A stretch of 53,361 nucleotides of DNA, taken from NCBI GenBank assembly GCA_017399305.1, contig JAFQDK010000004.1:1-53361 (forward strand). Direction: 5' to 3'. Positions 40,636-49,712 of this stretch are shown here, in pieces. Below the pieces are notes generated by a model. It worked only from the letters and a program-made list of their open reading frames with translations. It was not told where the DNA came from and ran no database searches. This DNA is from Clostridia bacterium (GTDB lineage: Bacteria > Bacillota > Clostridia > Oscillospirales > CAG-272). Numbering within the stretch: position 1 is the stretch's first letter; each line of letters starts with the position of its first letter. The translations under genes and the position numbers were made by a program.

Positions 40636-42126
40636 ATGAAACTTTCAAAGATTCTTTCCCTTGTTGTTTCTGCAGCTGCAATATTCACATTAGCTTCATG
40701 TGATAAGACTCCTGCCGAAACGACCGCATCTCCCGATGTAACAAATACAGAGGTTGTCGAGGATATCGGCATCCCCACCACTGCTGACTTTGGCGGCGGC
40801 GAATTCTTTATTCTCACTGCAGGTAGCGTTGCATACGAAGATTTTACAGTAGAAGAAGAGTCCTCTCTTCCTCTTGACAACGCCCGTTATAAGCTCCTGT
40901 CAAAGGTTGAAGAAGACTACAACGTGGATATCATTCAGGATGTTATGGTCGGCTATTCCAGCGCATCCAGCGGTACCCCCGGTAAAGGCTATACCACTAT
41001 CACCCAGAACGTAAACTCCGGCGAATGCCAGTATGACCTAGCGCTTGTTGCAGGTTATGACGTTTCTCAGCTTGCAAGCACAAGCTATCTTTATGACCTT
41101 AACTCTGTAAAGGGCGAAAACGGTGGTATCGACCTCACCAAGTCATGGTGGGACCAAAACGCAGTTGACAGCCTCTCTATCAGAGATGTTACATTCTTCA
41201 CCACCGGTGAAATCACCACTTCCGACAACGATGCCGCTTTCGTTATCATCTTCAACAAGAAGCTCGCTGAGGACTATCAGATCGAAGATCCCTATGAGCT
41301 TGTTAAAAGTGGCAAATGGACTATCGACAAACTCTCCGAAATCTCTAAGCTTGTATCCGAAGACCTCAATCAGGACGGTATAATGGGGCTTGATGACCGT
41401 TTTGGTCTTCTCATTTGGGACGACTCTGTTGTTGGTATTGTTAATGCTGCCGGCGAACGCTGCTGCGTCATCAATGACAAGGGCGAGCTTGAGCTCACAT
41501 TCTACAACGAAACCACTGTTGCAGCTCTTGAAGACTATTTCGCAATTGCATACGATAACGAGCATGCAATCAGATATCAGCGTGTAGTTACCTCTACCGA
41601 GCAGGAAAGAGCTTTCTGGCAGGCTGACCACGGTCTGTTCTGGACAACATGGATGGGTCAGATTCCCGCTCTCCGTGAGATGGAAAGCGACTTTGGTATC
41701 CTTCCTTACCCCAAGCTCACTGTAGCTCAGGAGGAGTATTATTCAACCATCGCTCCCTACAACTCTCAGTACATCTGCGTACCGCTTATCCAGAACGATG
41801 TTGAGCGCACCGGTATCATTACCGAGGCACTTGCATACTACGGTCAGAAGACGATCACTCCCGTTTACTATGACATCAACCTTACCGGTCAGTCGCTCCG
41901 TGATGAGGAATCCGAGGAAATGCTCGACATCATCTTCGGCAACCTTGTATACGATATCGGCTACTGCTATCAGATCGGTACATACAACAAGCAGCTCATC
42001 ATCATGCTTCGTGCATCCAACGAGAATATCACCTCTGTGTACGACACCTACAAGATGTCTGCTGAACGTCAGCTTGCTATTATCAACGCTTCTTATGAAA
42101 GAGCCGTTGCTGAATGGGTAAAGTAA
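40636..42126 (+). CDS. Orphan lipoprotein extracellular solute-binding protein
   Basis: A 496-residue lipoprotein: signal peptide with lipobox LASC (Cys at about residue 23), a threonine-rich linker, then a large binding domain. Sequence features such as LTAGSV, NARYKLLSKVEEDYNVDI and WTIDKLSEISKLVSEDLNQDG (key part GKWTIDKL) fit the family-1 sugar-binding-protein fold used by carbohydrate ABC importers. No permease or ATPase is adjacent, and the gene has its own promoter and terminator, so it either pairs with a distant importer or is a free binding protein. AAGGAG lies 6 bases before the ATG. The codon use here is C-ending and rich, hinting at high expression. Confidence 0.85.
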   Translation: MKLSKILSLVVSAAAIFTLASCDKTPAETTASPDVTNTEVVEDIGIPTTADFGGGEFFILTAGSVAYEDFTVEEESSLPLDNARYKLLSKVEEDYNVDIIQDVMVGYSSASSGTPGKGYTTITQNVNSGECQYDLALVAGYDVSQLASTSYLYDLNSVKGENGGIDLTKSWWDQNAVDSLSIRDVTFFTTGEITTSDNDAAFVIIFNKKLAEDYQIEDPYELVKSGKWTIDKLSEISKLVSEDLNQDGIMGLDDRFGLLIWDDSVVGIVNAAGERCCVINDKGELELTFYNETTVAALEDYFAIAYDNEHAIRYQRVVTSTEQERAFWQADHGLFWTTWMGQIPALREMESDFGILPYPKLTVAQEEYYSTIAPYNSQYICVPLIQNDVERTGIITEALAYYGQKTITPVYYDINLTGQSLRDEESEEMLDIIFGNLVYDIGYCYQIGTYNKQLIIMLRASNENITSVYDTYKMSAERQLAIINASYERAVAEWVK

Positions 42127-42134
42127 AATAAACA

Positions 42135-42164
42135 AAAAAATGCACCCGAAAGGGTGCATTTTTT
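42135..42164. terminator. Bidirectional terminator between the lipoprotein gene and thiI
   Basis: Stem AAAAAATGCACCC / GGGTGCATTTTTT with a GAAA loop between convergent genes. Confidence 0.9.
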
Positions 42165-43359
42165 ATTTATCATATTCTTCAAATCCGTCGGGGGTTACTT
42201 TGACAGTATACATTGTTTCAAACGCCTCATCACAAAGTGCGTCAAAGTCAATCTTTGCCGCCTCTGCCGCAACATACTCGGCATTCGGACGAGTCTTGGG
42301 GTGACGTGGAGTAAACACAGTGCAACAATCCTCATATGGCAATATGGATGTTTCAAAAGTGCCTATTCTACGCGAAATCTGCACTATCTCTTCCTTGTCA
42401 AGGCCGATACAGGGACGGAACACAGGGATGTTTACCATGGCATCGGTAACGCCGATAGCCTCAAGAGTCTGGCTTGCTACCTGACCAAGGCTTTCACCGG
42501 TAATAAGTGCTTCGCAATGGCACTTTTTCGCCATACGCTCGGCAAGAACATACATAAAACGGCGAAGAAGAAGCGTGAAATAGTCCTCGTCGCACTTGTT
42601 CTTTATCTCCTCCTGAATATGAGTGAGCGAGATAATATGCACGTACATATAATCGGTATATTCGGTAACCTCCTGTGCCAGAGTCAACACCTTTTCTTTA
42701 GCGCGCTCCGACGTATAGGGGAAGCTCTCAAAGTGAAGCGCGTCAACAGTCATACCTCTCTTTGCCATCATATATCCTGCGACAGGGCTGTCAATGCCAC
42801 CCGAAAGCAGAAGCAAGCCGCGTCCGCTTGAGCCGATTGGCATGCCGCCTGCGCCATGAAGCTGATCAAAGTGAATGTATGCGCCTGCCTCGCGTATCTC
42901 AACGCGGACAACTCTCTCAGGGTTCTGTACATTAACTCTTATACCGCGTACACTCTCAAGAATGTATGCGCCAACCTCGGCGCATATCTCGGGAGATTTC
43001 AGCGGGAAAGTTTTATCCGCGCGCTTTGCCTCAACTTTAAAGGTCTTGACGCCTGCCATACGGCGAGGAAGATACTCATGAACACACTCGCGTATCTTCT
43101 CCATGCTCTTTTCGCACACCGCCGCAACCGCAACGCGGTTAAAGCCAAACATTTTTGTCATGCTGTCAAGCATACCGTCCATGTCGCATAGCTCGTCTTT
43201 CGGCTCAATATAAACCGTGCTCTGACGGTTGCTGACCGCAAACTCGCCAAAGCGCGCCGCGCGCTGTCTTATTCTACGTACAAGCATTGCTTCAAAATGC
43301 GCCTTATTTGCACCTTTAAGCACAAGCTCGCCATATTTACAAAGTATAACTTCTTTCAT
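42163..43359 (-). CDS. thiI: tRNA uracil 4-sulfurtransferase ThiI
   Basis: Makes 4-thiouridine at position 8 of tRNA and can supply sulfur for thiamine thiazole. The 398-residue protein has an N-terminal ferredoxin-like/THUMP region (about 20-165) and a PP-loop ATPase with LLLSGGIDSPVAGYMMAKRG (about 181-200; SGGIDS). The C-terminal rhodanese domain of the Escherichia protein is missing, as usual in Firmicutes, which use a separate cysteine desulfurase. ATG at 43359 is taken because it begins MKEVILCKYGELVLKG; the upstream in-frame codons are the palindromic repeat. No ribosome site is visible. Confidence 0.92.
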   Translation of the reverse strand: MKEVILCKYGELVLKGANKAHFEAMLVRRIRQRAARFGEFAVSNRQSTVYIEPKDELCDMDGMLDSMTKMFGFNRVAVAAVCEKSMEKIRECVHEYLPRRMAGVKTFKVEAKRADKTFPLKSPEICAEVGAYILESVRGIRVNVQNPERVVRVEIREAGAYIHFDQLHGAGGMPIGSSGRGLLLLSGGIDSPVAGYMMAKRGMTVDALHFESFPYTSERAKEKVLTLAQEVTEYTDYMYVHIISLTHIQEEIKNKCDEDYFTLLLRRFMYVLAERMAKKCHCEALITGESLGQVASQTLEAIGVTDAMVNIPVFRPCIGLDKEEIVQISRRIGTFETSILPYEDCCTVFTPRHPKTRPNAEYVAAEAAKIDFDALCDEAFETMYTVKVTPDGFEEYDK

Positions 43360-43369
43360 GATGTTTATT

Positions 43370-43505
43370 GCGGGAAAACTTTTTTGTAAAAAAGGTTTCC
43401 CGCGCCCTTTCAAAAAACTTTAAACAAAAGTAACTATATGTCCTAATCCTATTTTTCAAAAGTTTTTAGGAGGTGCAGGAACACTTTTTTCAAAAAGGGT
43501 TCTTG
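43370..43505. repeat. Composite palindromic repeat between thiI and proA
   Basis: Two hairpins, GCGGGAAA...TTTCCCGC (43370-43403, one mismatch) and GGAACaCTTTTTtcAAAAAGgGTTC (about 43478-43502), with AAAAACTTT / AAAGTTTTT between them, make an imperfect inverted repeat with arms of about 50 bases. The left hairpin ends 11 bases before the thiI start, and the right one abuts the proA stop. It probably ends proBA transcription. Confidence 0.65.
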
Positions 43506-43507
43506 CA

Positions 43508-44761
43508 TCAGCCCCGCACTGCACCTTCAGATTCGACAATATATTTCACGGTGGTGAGTGCGCGAAGTCCCATAGGTCCGCGTGCGTGGAGCTTTTGAGT
43601 GGAAATTCCTATTTCCGCGCCATAGCCAAATTCACCGCCATCAGTAAATCTTGTGGATGTATTCACATACACGGCCGCCGCATCAACACGTGCGGCAAAT
43701 TTCTGCGCCACGGTCGCATTTTTGGTGATAACCGCCTCGGAATGTTTGGTTCCGTGGGCATTGATATGCGCTATCGCTTCGTCTGCATTCTCAACAACCT
43801 TTACAGAAATTATAAGGTCATTATACTCTGCAAAGTGATCTTCCTCTGTTGCATGTACTGCATTTTTAAAACAATAGAAGCAGTTATCATCAGCGCGTAT
43901 CTCAACGCCGTTAGCTCTCATATCCTCTTCAAAAAGCGGCAAGAACTTCTCGGCGATAGCGCGGTCACAAAGCAGACTTTCAGCCGCGTTGCATACCGAT
44001 GGACGCTGAACCTTGGCATTGATAATAACCTTGCGCGCCATGTCAAAATCCGCTGTTTTTTCAACATAGACATGGCAGTTGCCGGCACCTGTTTCGATAA
44101 CAGGAACCTTTGCGTTTTCAACAACATTTTTGATAAGCCCTTTGCCGCCGCGAGGGATAAGCACATCGACATATCCACGCTCGGTCATAAGCACATTTGC
44201 GCCCTCGCGCTCGGTGCGTTCAACAAGCACAACGCCGTCACGCGGCAAGCCGCACTCACAAAGCGAATCGCAGATAAGGTCGCGTATAGCCATGCTTGAG
44301 TGAAGCGCCTCTTTACCGCCGCGAAGCAATGCAACATTGCCGGTCTTGATGCAGAGCGCTGCCGCGTCAAGCGTGACATTAGGACGCGCCTCAAAAATAA
44401 TGGCAACTACGCCAAGAGGAACGCGGCGCTCGTGTATCTCGATTCCGCTATCCCGTGCCCATGCCTTTTCACCGCCAATGGGGTCCTTGAGCTTTATCAG
44501 AAGCTCAAGCGAAGCCGCCATGCTTTCAATGCGGCGAAGATTAAGCGAAAGGCGATCAAGCATCTGCTGCGGTACACCATTTTCCTCGGCCTTAGCGAGG
44601 TCAATTCTATTTGCGTCAATTATTTTATCAGTATTTGCGCGCAACTTTGCCGCAAGGCGCGAAAGCACCTCGTTTCGCTTTTCAAACGAAGCGCAGCTCA
44701 TTTCCATCGCCGCTGCCGCCGCACGCTTTTCAAGGTCTAATATATAATCACGAATTTCCAT
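43508..44761 (-). CDS. proA: Gamma-glutamyl phosphate reductase
   Basis: Second step of proline biosynthesis: NADPH-dependent reduction of glutamyl-5-phosphate to the semialdehyde. The 417-residue length is normal. The catalytic cysteine lies in VQRPSVCNAAESLL (near 255), and the ALLRGGKEA and NTSTRFTDGGEFGYGAEIGIST segments are characteristic (key part FGYGAEIGIST). AAGGA precedes the ATG. proB lies 11 bp upstream and the two share a promoter. Repeat element follows the stop. Confidence 0.96.
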   Translation of the reverse strand: MEIRDYILDLEKRAAAAAMEMSCASFEKRNEVLSRLAAKLRANTDKIIDANRIDLAKAEENGVPQQMLDRLSLNLRRIESMAASLELLIKLKDPIGGEKAWARDSGIEIHERRVPLGVVAIIFEARPNVTLDAAALCIKTGNVALLRGGKEALHSSMAIRDLICDSLCECGLPRDGVVLVERTEREGANVLMTERGYVDVLIPRGGKGLIKNVVENAKVPVIETGAGNCHVYVEKTADFDMARKVIINAKVQRPSVCNAAESLLCDRAIAEKFLPLFEEDMRANGVEIRADDNCFYCFKNAVHATEEDHFAEYNDLIISVKVVENADEAIAHINAHGTKHSEAVITKNATVAQKFAARVDAAAVYVNTSTRFTDGGEFGYGAEIGISTQKLHARGPMGLRALTTVKYIVESEGAVRG

Positions 44762-44772
44762 AGTTTATCCTT

Positions 44773-45555
44773 TTATTTCACTGCGAAATATGTACCCCTG
44801 GCGGTACCGTCGATAACCTCGTACAAAATCTCCGGATCGGTGCCACGCACTATCATCATCGGAATCTTTGCATCAGCAAGCATCTGTGCAGCGATAAGCT
44901 TTGCCTGCATACCGCCTGTACCGCGTTCGGTACCTGCGCCGCCGGCGTTTTCAACCATCTCATCAGTAACGCCCTCGACGCGCTCGATAAGCTTTGCATC
45001 GGGATTTTTACGCGGGTCGCTGTCATAATAACCGTCAATATCGGTGAGATTGATAACGATATCCGCCTTGACAAGCACGCCTACACATGCAGAAAGGCGA
45101 TCGTTTCCGCCAAAGTCAATCTCATAGCAGGAAACAGAGTCATTTTCATTGATGATCGGCACACATCCCATAGAAAGCAGGGTTTCAAGCGTATCCTCTG
45201 CCGCCACACGCCGCGAGGGACTGTCGATAACATCCTTGGTGAGAAGAAGCTGAGCAATAGGATGACCGAACAACGAAAAGAACTTGCCATAAAGCTTCAT
45301 TATCTCGTTCTGACCGATAGCGGCAAGCGCCTGCTTTTCCTTAGTGCAGGTAGGGCGGTGAAAGCCTATCTTTGCAACACCTGCGCTGACAGCACCGCTT
45401 GAAACAAGGATAACCTCACTGCCTGCATTCTTAATGTCGGAAAGCACTCTTGCAAGTGTTTCAATGCGGCGAAGATTGAGCTTTCCCGTTTCATGGGTAA
45501 GCGTAGATGTACCGATTTTAACAACTATTCTGTTGTATTTTGCACCGATGCTCAT
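44773..45555 (-). CDS. proB: Glutamate 5-kinase, without PUA domain
   Basis: First step of proline biosynthesis. The 260-residue protein holds only the amino-acid kinase domain: VVKIGTSTLT (about 11-20), SSGAVSAGVAKIG (about 53-65), INENDSVSCYEIDFGGNDRLSA and RGTGGMQAKLIAA. The C-terminal PUA domain of the 367-residue Escherichia enzyme is absent, as in many Firmicutes, so feedback inhibition may differ. GGAG precedes the ATG by 9 bases. Its promoter at 45627-45655 faces the zapA promoter. Confidence 0.95.
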   Translation of the reverse strand: MSIGAKYNRIVVKIGTSTLTHETGKLNLRRIETLARVLSDIKNAGSEVILVSSGAVSAGVAKIGFHRPTCTKEKQALAAIGQNEIMKLYGKFFSLFGHPIAQLLLTKDVIDSPSRRVAAEDTLETLLSMGCVPIINENDSVSCYEIDFGGNDRLSACVGVLVKADIVINLTDIDGYYDSDPRKNPDAKLIERVEGVTDEMVENAGGAGTERGTGGMQAKLIAAQMLADAKIPMMIVRGTDPEILYEVIDGTARGTYFAVK

Positions 45556-45615
45556 TTCTTTTAACTCCAGACTAATTTTTTTGCAAAATCTATTTAAAAA
45601 CTATTAAATATATAG

Positions 45616-45621
45616 TATAAT
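45616..45621 (+). promoter_or_regulatory. -10 element of the zapA-to-mrdA cluster
   Basis: TATAAT at 45616-45621 with a weak TTTAAA 17 bp upstream (45593-45598). The very AT-rich zapA-proB gap holds overlapping divergent promoters. Confidence 0.4.
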
Positions 45622-45626
45622 AAATT

Positions 45627-45655
45627 ATTATATAGTATTATTTAAAGAAAAGCAA
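45627..45655 (-). promoter_or_regulatory. Promoter of proBA
   Basis: Minus-strand TTGCTT (45650-45655), 17-bp spacer, TATAAT (45627-45632). Confidence 0.65.
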
Positions 45656-45675
45656 GTACCGTAAAGGATTTTACA

Positions 45676-46002
45676 ATGAAACAGAAATTCACAATAACCC
45701 TTTTAGATATACCTGTCAGCATCGTCAGCGATGAAAACGAAGAAACAGTCAAGGCTCTCGCCGCAAAGCTCAATGACAGAGTGACAAGCATACTTTGGAA
45801 ATCACGACAGATATCCAAAACAGAAGCCGCGCTGTTCACTGCGCTTGAATACCTCTCCGAGGTAGAGGGAGCAAAAACACGTGCCGACAAAGCAGAAGCA
45901 CAGCTTGAACTTTATTCAAGCAACATTGTGCGTCTGCGCGAAGAAAATGAGCGCCTTTCCAAAAAGGTTGACGAGCTTGAAGCAAAGCTCAAAAGAAAAT
46001 GA
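45676..46002 (+). CDS. zapA: Cell division protein ZapA
   Basis: Small cytoplasmic protein that bundles FtsZ filaments at mid-cell. The 108 residues have the N-terminal ZapA beta-sheet region (ITLLDIPVSIVSDENEETV, key part VSIVSDENEE) and a long C-terminal coiled coil (about 60-108, rich in E, K, L). AAAGGA precedes the ATG by 8 bases. The stop overlaps the U32 peptidase gene by 4 bases. The zapA-U32-maf-mreBCD order recurs in Clostridia. Confidence 0.9.
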   Translation: MKQKFTITLLDIPVSIVSDENEETVKALAAKLNDRVTSILWKSRQISKTEAALFTALEYLSEVEGAKTRADKAEAQLELYSSNIVRLREENERLSKKVDELEAKLKRK

Positions 46003-47999
46003 CGAAACTACCCGAATTGCTTGCCCCTGCAGGTAGCTTTAAAGCGCTTGAAGCGGCTATAGATGCCGGAGCCGATGCGGTATATTTCGGCGGTGAGGCT
46101 TTCGGCGCGCGCGCCTTTGCCAAGAACTTTACACGTGACGAAATAGCCGAAGCCGCAAGGCTGTGCCGCGCATACAGTGTAAAAAGCTATATTACACTCA
46201 ACACACTTATCTTTGACCGCGAGATGCGCGATGTGCTTGAATATACCGCGTTTCTCGAAAATGCCGGCATTGATGCGCTTATCATCGCCGACATGGGCGC
46301 GGCTGACATGATTCGCAAATGCATCCCTACCATGCGGCTTCACGCAAGCACGCAGTTTTCAGGACACAATGCCGATGCCGCAAGAATGCTTGCTTCACAT
46401 GGATTTGAGAGAATGGTTGCGGCACGCGAACTAAGTTGTGAGGATTTAAACATCCTCTGCAAAGAGTCGCCCATAGAGATTGAAACATTTATACATGGCG
46501 CGCTTTGCGTCTGCCACAGCGGACAGTGCCTGCTCAGCAGTATGATAGGCGGTCGCAGCGGCAATCGCGGTATGTGCGCTCAGCCCTGCCGTCTGCCCGA
46601 CAAGAGCGGCAAATATCCGCTCAGTTTAAAAGACCTTTCCATGGCAAACCGCATCCCCCAACTGCTCGCAACAGGTGCGGCATCACTGAAAATTGAGGGC
46701 AGAATGAAATCTCCCGAATACGTACACGGCGTTGCAAAGATATACCGCCGTCTGCTTGACGAAAGAAGAAATGCTACATCAGACGAAGCACAGGAACTTG
46801 CCGAGATATTCAGCCGTGACGGATTTACCACGGGATATTTTGACAAAAAGATAAACTCATCAATGCTTGGCACACGCAGTGAGGATGCGAGAAAGAAGAG
46901 CCGCGAGCTTGAACCGTTTGAGGGAATAAAGCGCAAAGTTGCTATAACCATATCGGCAAAGCTGAAGCGCGGTGAGCCTTTTGAAATTACAATATGCGGC
47001 GAAAAAGGCAGTGTGACAGAAAAAGGCGGCATACCCGAAGATGCAATCAACGCTCCGCTTTCACGCGAAGCGCTTGAAAAGAATCTGACCAAGCTCGGCG
47101 CGACCGCATACTATTGCAAAAAGTGCGATATCGACATAGATGACGGACTTATACTGCGCGTAAGCGAGATAAATGCTCTGCGCCGCGAGGCTGTTGAAAA
47201 GTATTCCTGTCTTGACGAGCGTGAGCATGACGGACCAACCGCTGTTTTTTACAAACCGCACAACAAAGAAAAAGCAGACGTGAAAGCCAGAACCGCACTT
47301 GTAATGCGCGCAAACAAGCTACCTGCGGCTGACGAGTTTTACAACTACTTTGACGTTGTATTTCTGCCGCTTGCAGAATTTCTCAAATCAAACGACGACC
47401 GCGTAAAAGGCATTTTACTGCCTGCGGTTATCACCGAAAGCGAAAAGGAAAGTGTTGCGCGCGACATTGGAGCGGCAAAAGCCAAGGGCGCTTTGCATGC
47501 ACTTGTGGGCAACTACGGTCATCTGCCGCTTGCAGACGGTCTTGTGATTCACGGCGACTTCAGACTGAACATCACAAACTCGGAATCCGCAAACTTCGCA
47601 TTTGAACACGGCTTTGAAAATCTTATCCTCTCCCCCGAACTCACGCAGGCGCAAGCGCGTGACATTGGCGGTAAAGTTCGCAACATCGTTTATGGCAGAC
47701 TGCCAATAATGTTGCTTGAAAAATGCTTTGCAAAAGAGGTTTCCGGATGCAATGCCTGCAACAGTGACCGTGCACAGCTGATTGACAGAATGGGTAAGCG
47801 ATTCCCCATTTTGCGTGAAGAACCTCATCGCAACATTCTCTTTAACAGCGTGCCGACTTACGCGGCTGACAGACAGCCGAAGGGCGGTCAGCACTTTATA
47901 TTCACCACAGAAAACGAGCGTGAAATGCTCGATGTTATAGACGCTTTTGAAAAGCGTTTACCTCCCAAATACGACATACGGAGAATCAAAGAAAAATGA
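45999..47999 (+). CDS. Peptidase U32 family protein
   Basis: A 666-residue member of the U32 (collagenase-like) family, which includes PrtC and the RNA-hydroxylation proteins RlhA and TrhP. The N-terminal barrel begins LPELLAPAGSFKALEAAIDAGADAVYFGG (key part APAGSFKALEAA), and the U32 signature ETFIHGALCVCHSGQCLLS (about 166-184) is complete, followed by NRGMCAQPCRLP. A long C-terminal extension (about 400-666) holds a second barrel-like part with two CxxC-like clusters (GCNACNSD). tRNA or rRNA modification is more likely than proteolysis. ATG overlaps zapA. Confidence 0.9.
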   Translation: MTKLPELLAPAGSFKALEAAIDAGADAVYFGGEAFGARAFAKNFTRDEIAEAARLCRAYSVKSYITLNTLIFDREMRDVLEYTAFLENAGIDALIIADMGAADMIRKCIPTMRLHASTQFSGHNADAARMLASHGFERMVAARELSCEDLNILCKESPIEIETFIHGALCVCHSGQCLLSSMIGGRSGNRGMCAQPCRLPDKSGKYPLSLKDLSMANRIPQLLATGAASLKIEGRMKSPEYVHGVAKIYRRLLDERRNATSDEAQELAEIFSRDGFTTGYFDKKINSSMLGTRSEDARKKSRELEPFEGIKRKVAITISAKLKRGEPFEITICGEKGSVTEKGGIPEDAINAPLSREALEKNLTKLGATAYYCKKCDIDIDDGLILRVSEINALRREAVEKYSCLDEREHDGPTAVFYKPHNKEKADVKARTALVMRANKLPAADEFYNYFDVVFLPLAEFLKSNDDRVKGILLPAVITESEKESVARDIGAAKAKGALHALVGNYGHLPLADGLVIHGDFRLNITNSESANFAFEHGFENLILSPELTQAQARDIGGKVRNIVYGRLPIMLLEKCFAKEVSGCNACNSDRAQLIDRMGKRFPILREEPHRNILFNSVPTYAADRQPKGGQHFIFTTENEREMLDVIDAFEKRLPPKYDIRRIKEK

Positions 48000-48598
48000 T
48001 AAAACTCTATCTGGCATCGGCATCGCCAAGACGCAAAGAGATACTGGAGCTGATGAAGCTTGGCTTCTCTGTAGATGTCGCGCCTGCAAATGAGGATATA
48101 CCGAAAGATCTTTCGCCTGAAAGTGCGGGGGAAATTTTATCGGCGCGCAAGGCGCTTGCGCTTAAAGAAAAACTCATCGCCGACGGGCGCTTTGACAGCG
48201 ACACTGTTATAATCGCGGCAGACACGCTTGTCTACCTTGACAATGCGCGCCTTGGCAAGCCAACTGATGCCGCAGATGCAAAACGGATGCTTTGTATGCT
48301 TTCAGGCAAGGAGCACAGCGTTTGCACAGGGACATGCATTCTCACGGCAAAAAACTCCGTTTCCACAGCAGAAGTATCCAACGTATATATGCGCGCATTC
48401 AGCGAGAGCGAAGCCGAAGCATATGTAAACACAGGCGAGCCGCTCGACAAAGCCGGCGCCTATGGCATACAGGGTATCGGAAGCGTGCTTATTGACCGCA
48501 TTGACGGTGACTTTTTCTCGGTGATGGGGCTATCGCCCAAAACCGTTTGCCGACTGCTTGGCACACTCGGCATATCTTATTTTGAACTCTTGAAATGA
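47996..48598 (+). CDS. maf: Maf-family nucleoside triphosphate pyrophosphatase
   Basis: Hydrolyses noncanonical or pyrimidine NTPs (dTTP/UTP in YhdE-type) and is linked to septum inhibition in Bacillus. The 200-residue protein has ASASPRRKEIL (about 7-17), the EILSARKALAL region, ADTLV (about 75) and GDFFSVMGLSP (about 174-184). ATG overlaps the U32 gene stop by 4 bases; mreB follows 10 bp later, as in Bacillus maf-radC-mreBCD, but radC is missing. Confidence 0.94.
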   Translation: MIKLYLASASPRRKEILELMKLGFSVDVAPANEDIPKDLSPESAGEILSARKALALKEKLIADGRFDSDTVIIAADTLVYLDNARLGKPTDAADAKRMLCMLSGKEHSVCTGTCILTAKNSVSTAEVSNVYMRAFSESEAEAYVNTGEPLDKAGAYGIQGIGSVLIDRIDGDFFSVMGLSPKTVCRLLGTLGISYFELLK

Positions 48599-48608
48599 GG
48601 AACGTTTT

Positions 48609-49673
48609 ATGAAATTTGACCTTTCCAAAATCGATCTATCAAAAATCGACCTTTCAAAGGTACAGGTCTCAAAGAATCTCGGAATCGACCTTGGAACATC
48701 CAATACGCTGATGTACGGCGTCAACCGCGGTATCGTTTTGCAGGAGCCATCGGTAGCGGCTGTCAACAGCCGTACCATGTCGGTGCTTGAAGTTGGCGAC
48801 GCGGCTAACCTCATGGTGGGCAAAACCGCAGGCGAACAGCTTGCTTTTCGCCCCATCAAAGACGGAGTTATTGCCGACTTTGACGTGACCGTAACCATGC
48901 TTCGCAGATTTATGAAAAAGGTTGTCGGCAACTTTGTGCTGAACCGCCCAAAGGTCGCTATGTGCGTACCCCACGGTGTAACCGGAGTTGACCGCCGCGC
49001 ATTTGAAGATGCGGCAATCGAGGCTGGCGCAAGAGGTGTAACACTTATTGAAAAACCAATTGCCGCCGCACTCGGTGTCGGCGTTAAGATCGGCGCGCCA
49101 CGCGGAAGCTTTATCATAGACATTGGCGGCGGTACCACCGAGGTGGCAACCGTAAGTCTTGGCGCTATTGTAACATCAAGCTCGCTGAGAATCGCAGGCA
49201 ACCGCCTTGACGAGGCGATAATGATGTACATAAAGCGCCGCTACAACGTTTCGATAAGCCCTAAGACAGCAGAAATACTCAAGATGCGTATCGGCTCTGT
49301 TCATCCGCAAACGGATGCAGGCGCAATGGAAGTGCGCGGCAAAAACCTTGCAAGCGGTTTGCCTGCAATGCTTAAAGTAAGCTCAGGCGAAGTACGCGAG
49401 GCAATGAGTGACCAGATAGAACAAATACTCGAATGTATCCGCCAGGTGCTTGAGAGAACTCCCCCCGAACTCTGCTCCGATATTTACGACAGAGGTATTA
49501 TACTTACAGGCGGATGTGCAAACCTCCGCGGTCTCAGCATATTGCTCACCCAGATCACAGGAATCCGCATCACGGTTGCAGATCGCCCGATGCAAAGCTG
49601 TGCAATAGGTCTTGGCAAGTTTGTTGAGCACCCAGAAAGATATCCTTATCTTACCCAGTATAAAGCAAGATAA
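48609..49673 (+). CDS. mreB: Rod shape-determining protein MreB
   Basis: Bacterial actin that organises lateral wall synthesis. The 354-residue protein contains the phosphate-1 motif GIDLGTSNT (about 25-33), the IIDIGGGTTEVA phosphate-2 motif (about 166-177) and the adenosine motif ILTGGCANLRGL. It differs from ordinary MreB in a 20-residue N-terminal extension with DLSKI-DLSKI-DLSKV repeats; ribosome site GAGGAA lies 6 bases before the ATG, so this extension is genuine. It may form an amphipathic membrane-binding helix. Alternatively it is an Mbl/MreBH-type paralogue. Followed by mreC 39 bp on. Confidence 0.95.
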   Translation: MKFDLSKIDLSKIDLSKVQVSKNLGIDLGTSNTLMYGVNRGIVLQEPSVAAVNSRTMSVLEVGDAANLMVGKTAGEQLAFRPIKDGVIADFDVTVTMLRRFMKKVVGNFVLNRPKVAMCVPHGVTGVDRRAFEDAAIEAGARGVTLIEKPIAAALGVGVKIGAPRGSFIIDIGGGTTEVATVSLGAIVTSSSLRIAGNRLDEAIMMYIKRRYNVSISPKTAEILKMRIGSVHPQTDAGAMEVRGKNLASGLPAMLKVSSGEVREAMSDQIEQILECIRQVLERTPPELCSDIYDRGIILTGGCANLRGLSILLTQITGIRITVADRPMQSCAIGLGKFVEHPERYPYLTQYKAR

Positions 49674-49712
49674 ACTCCCGTTACAACTTTACTATCGAAA
49701 GGAGGCTATGTT

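Noticed and set aside
42154-42831. 225-codon open frame on the plus strand inside thiI
   Set aside because: Antisense to ThiI; starts in the terminator, no ribosome site.
43586-44299. 237-codon open frame on the plus strand inside proA
   Set aside because: Antisense to the ProA catalytic region; no motif.
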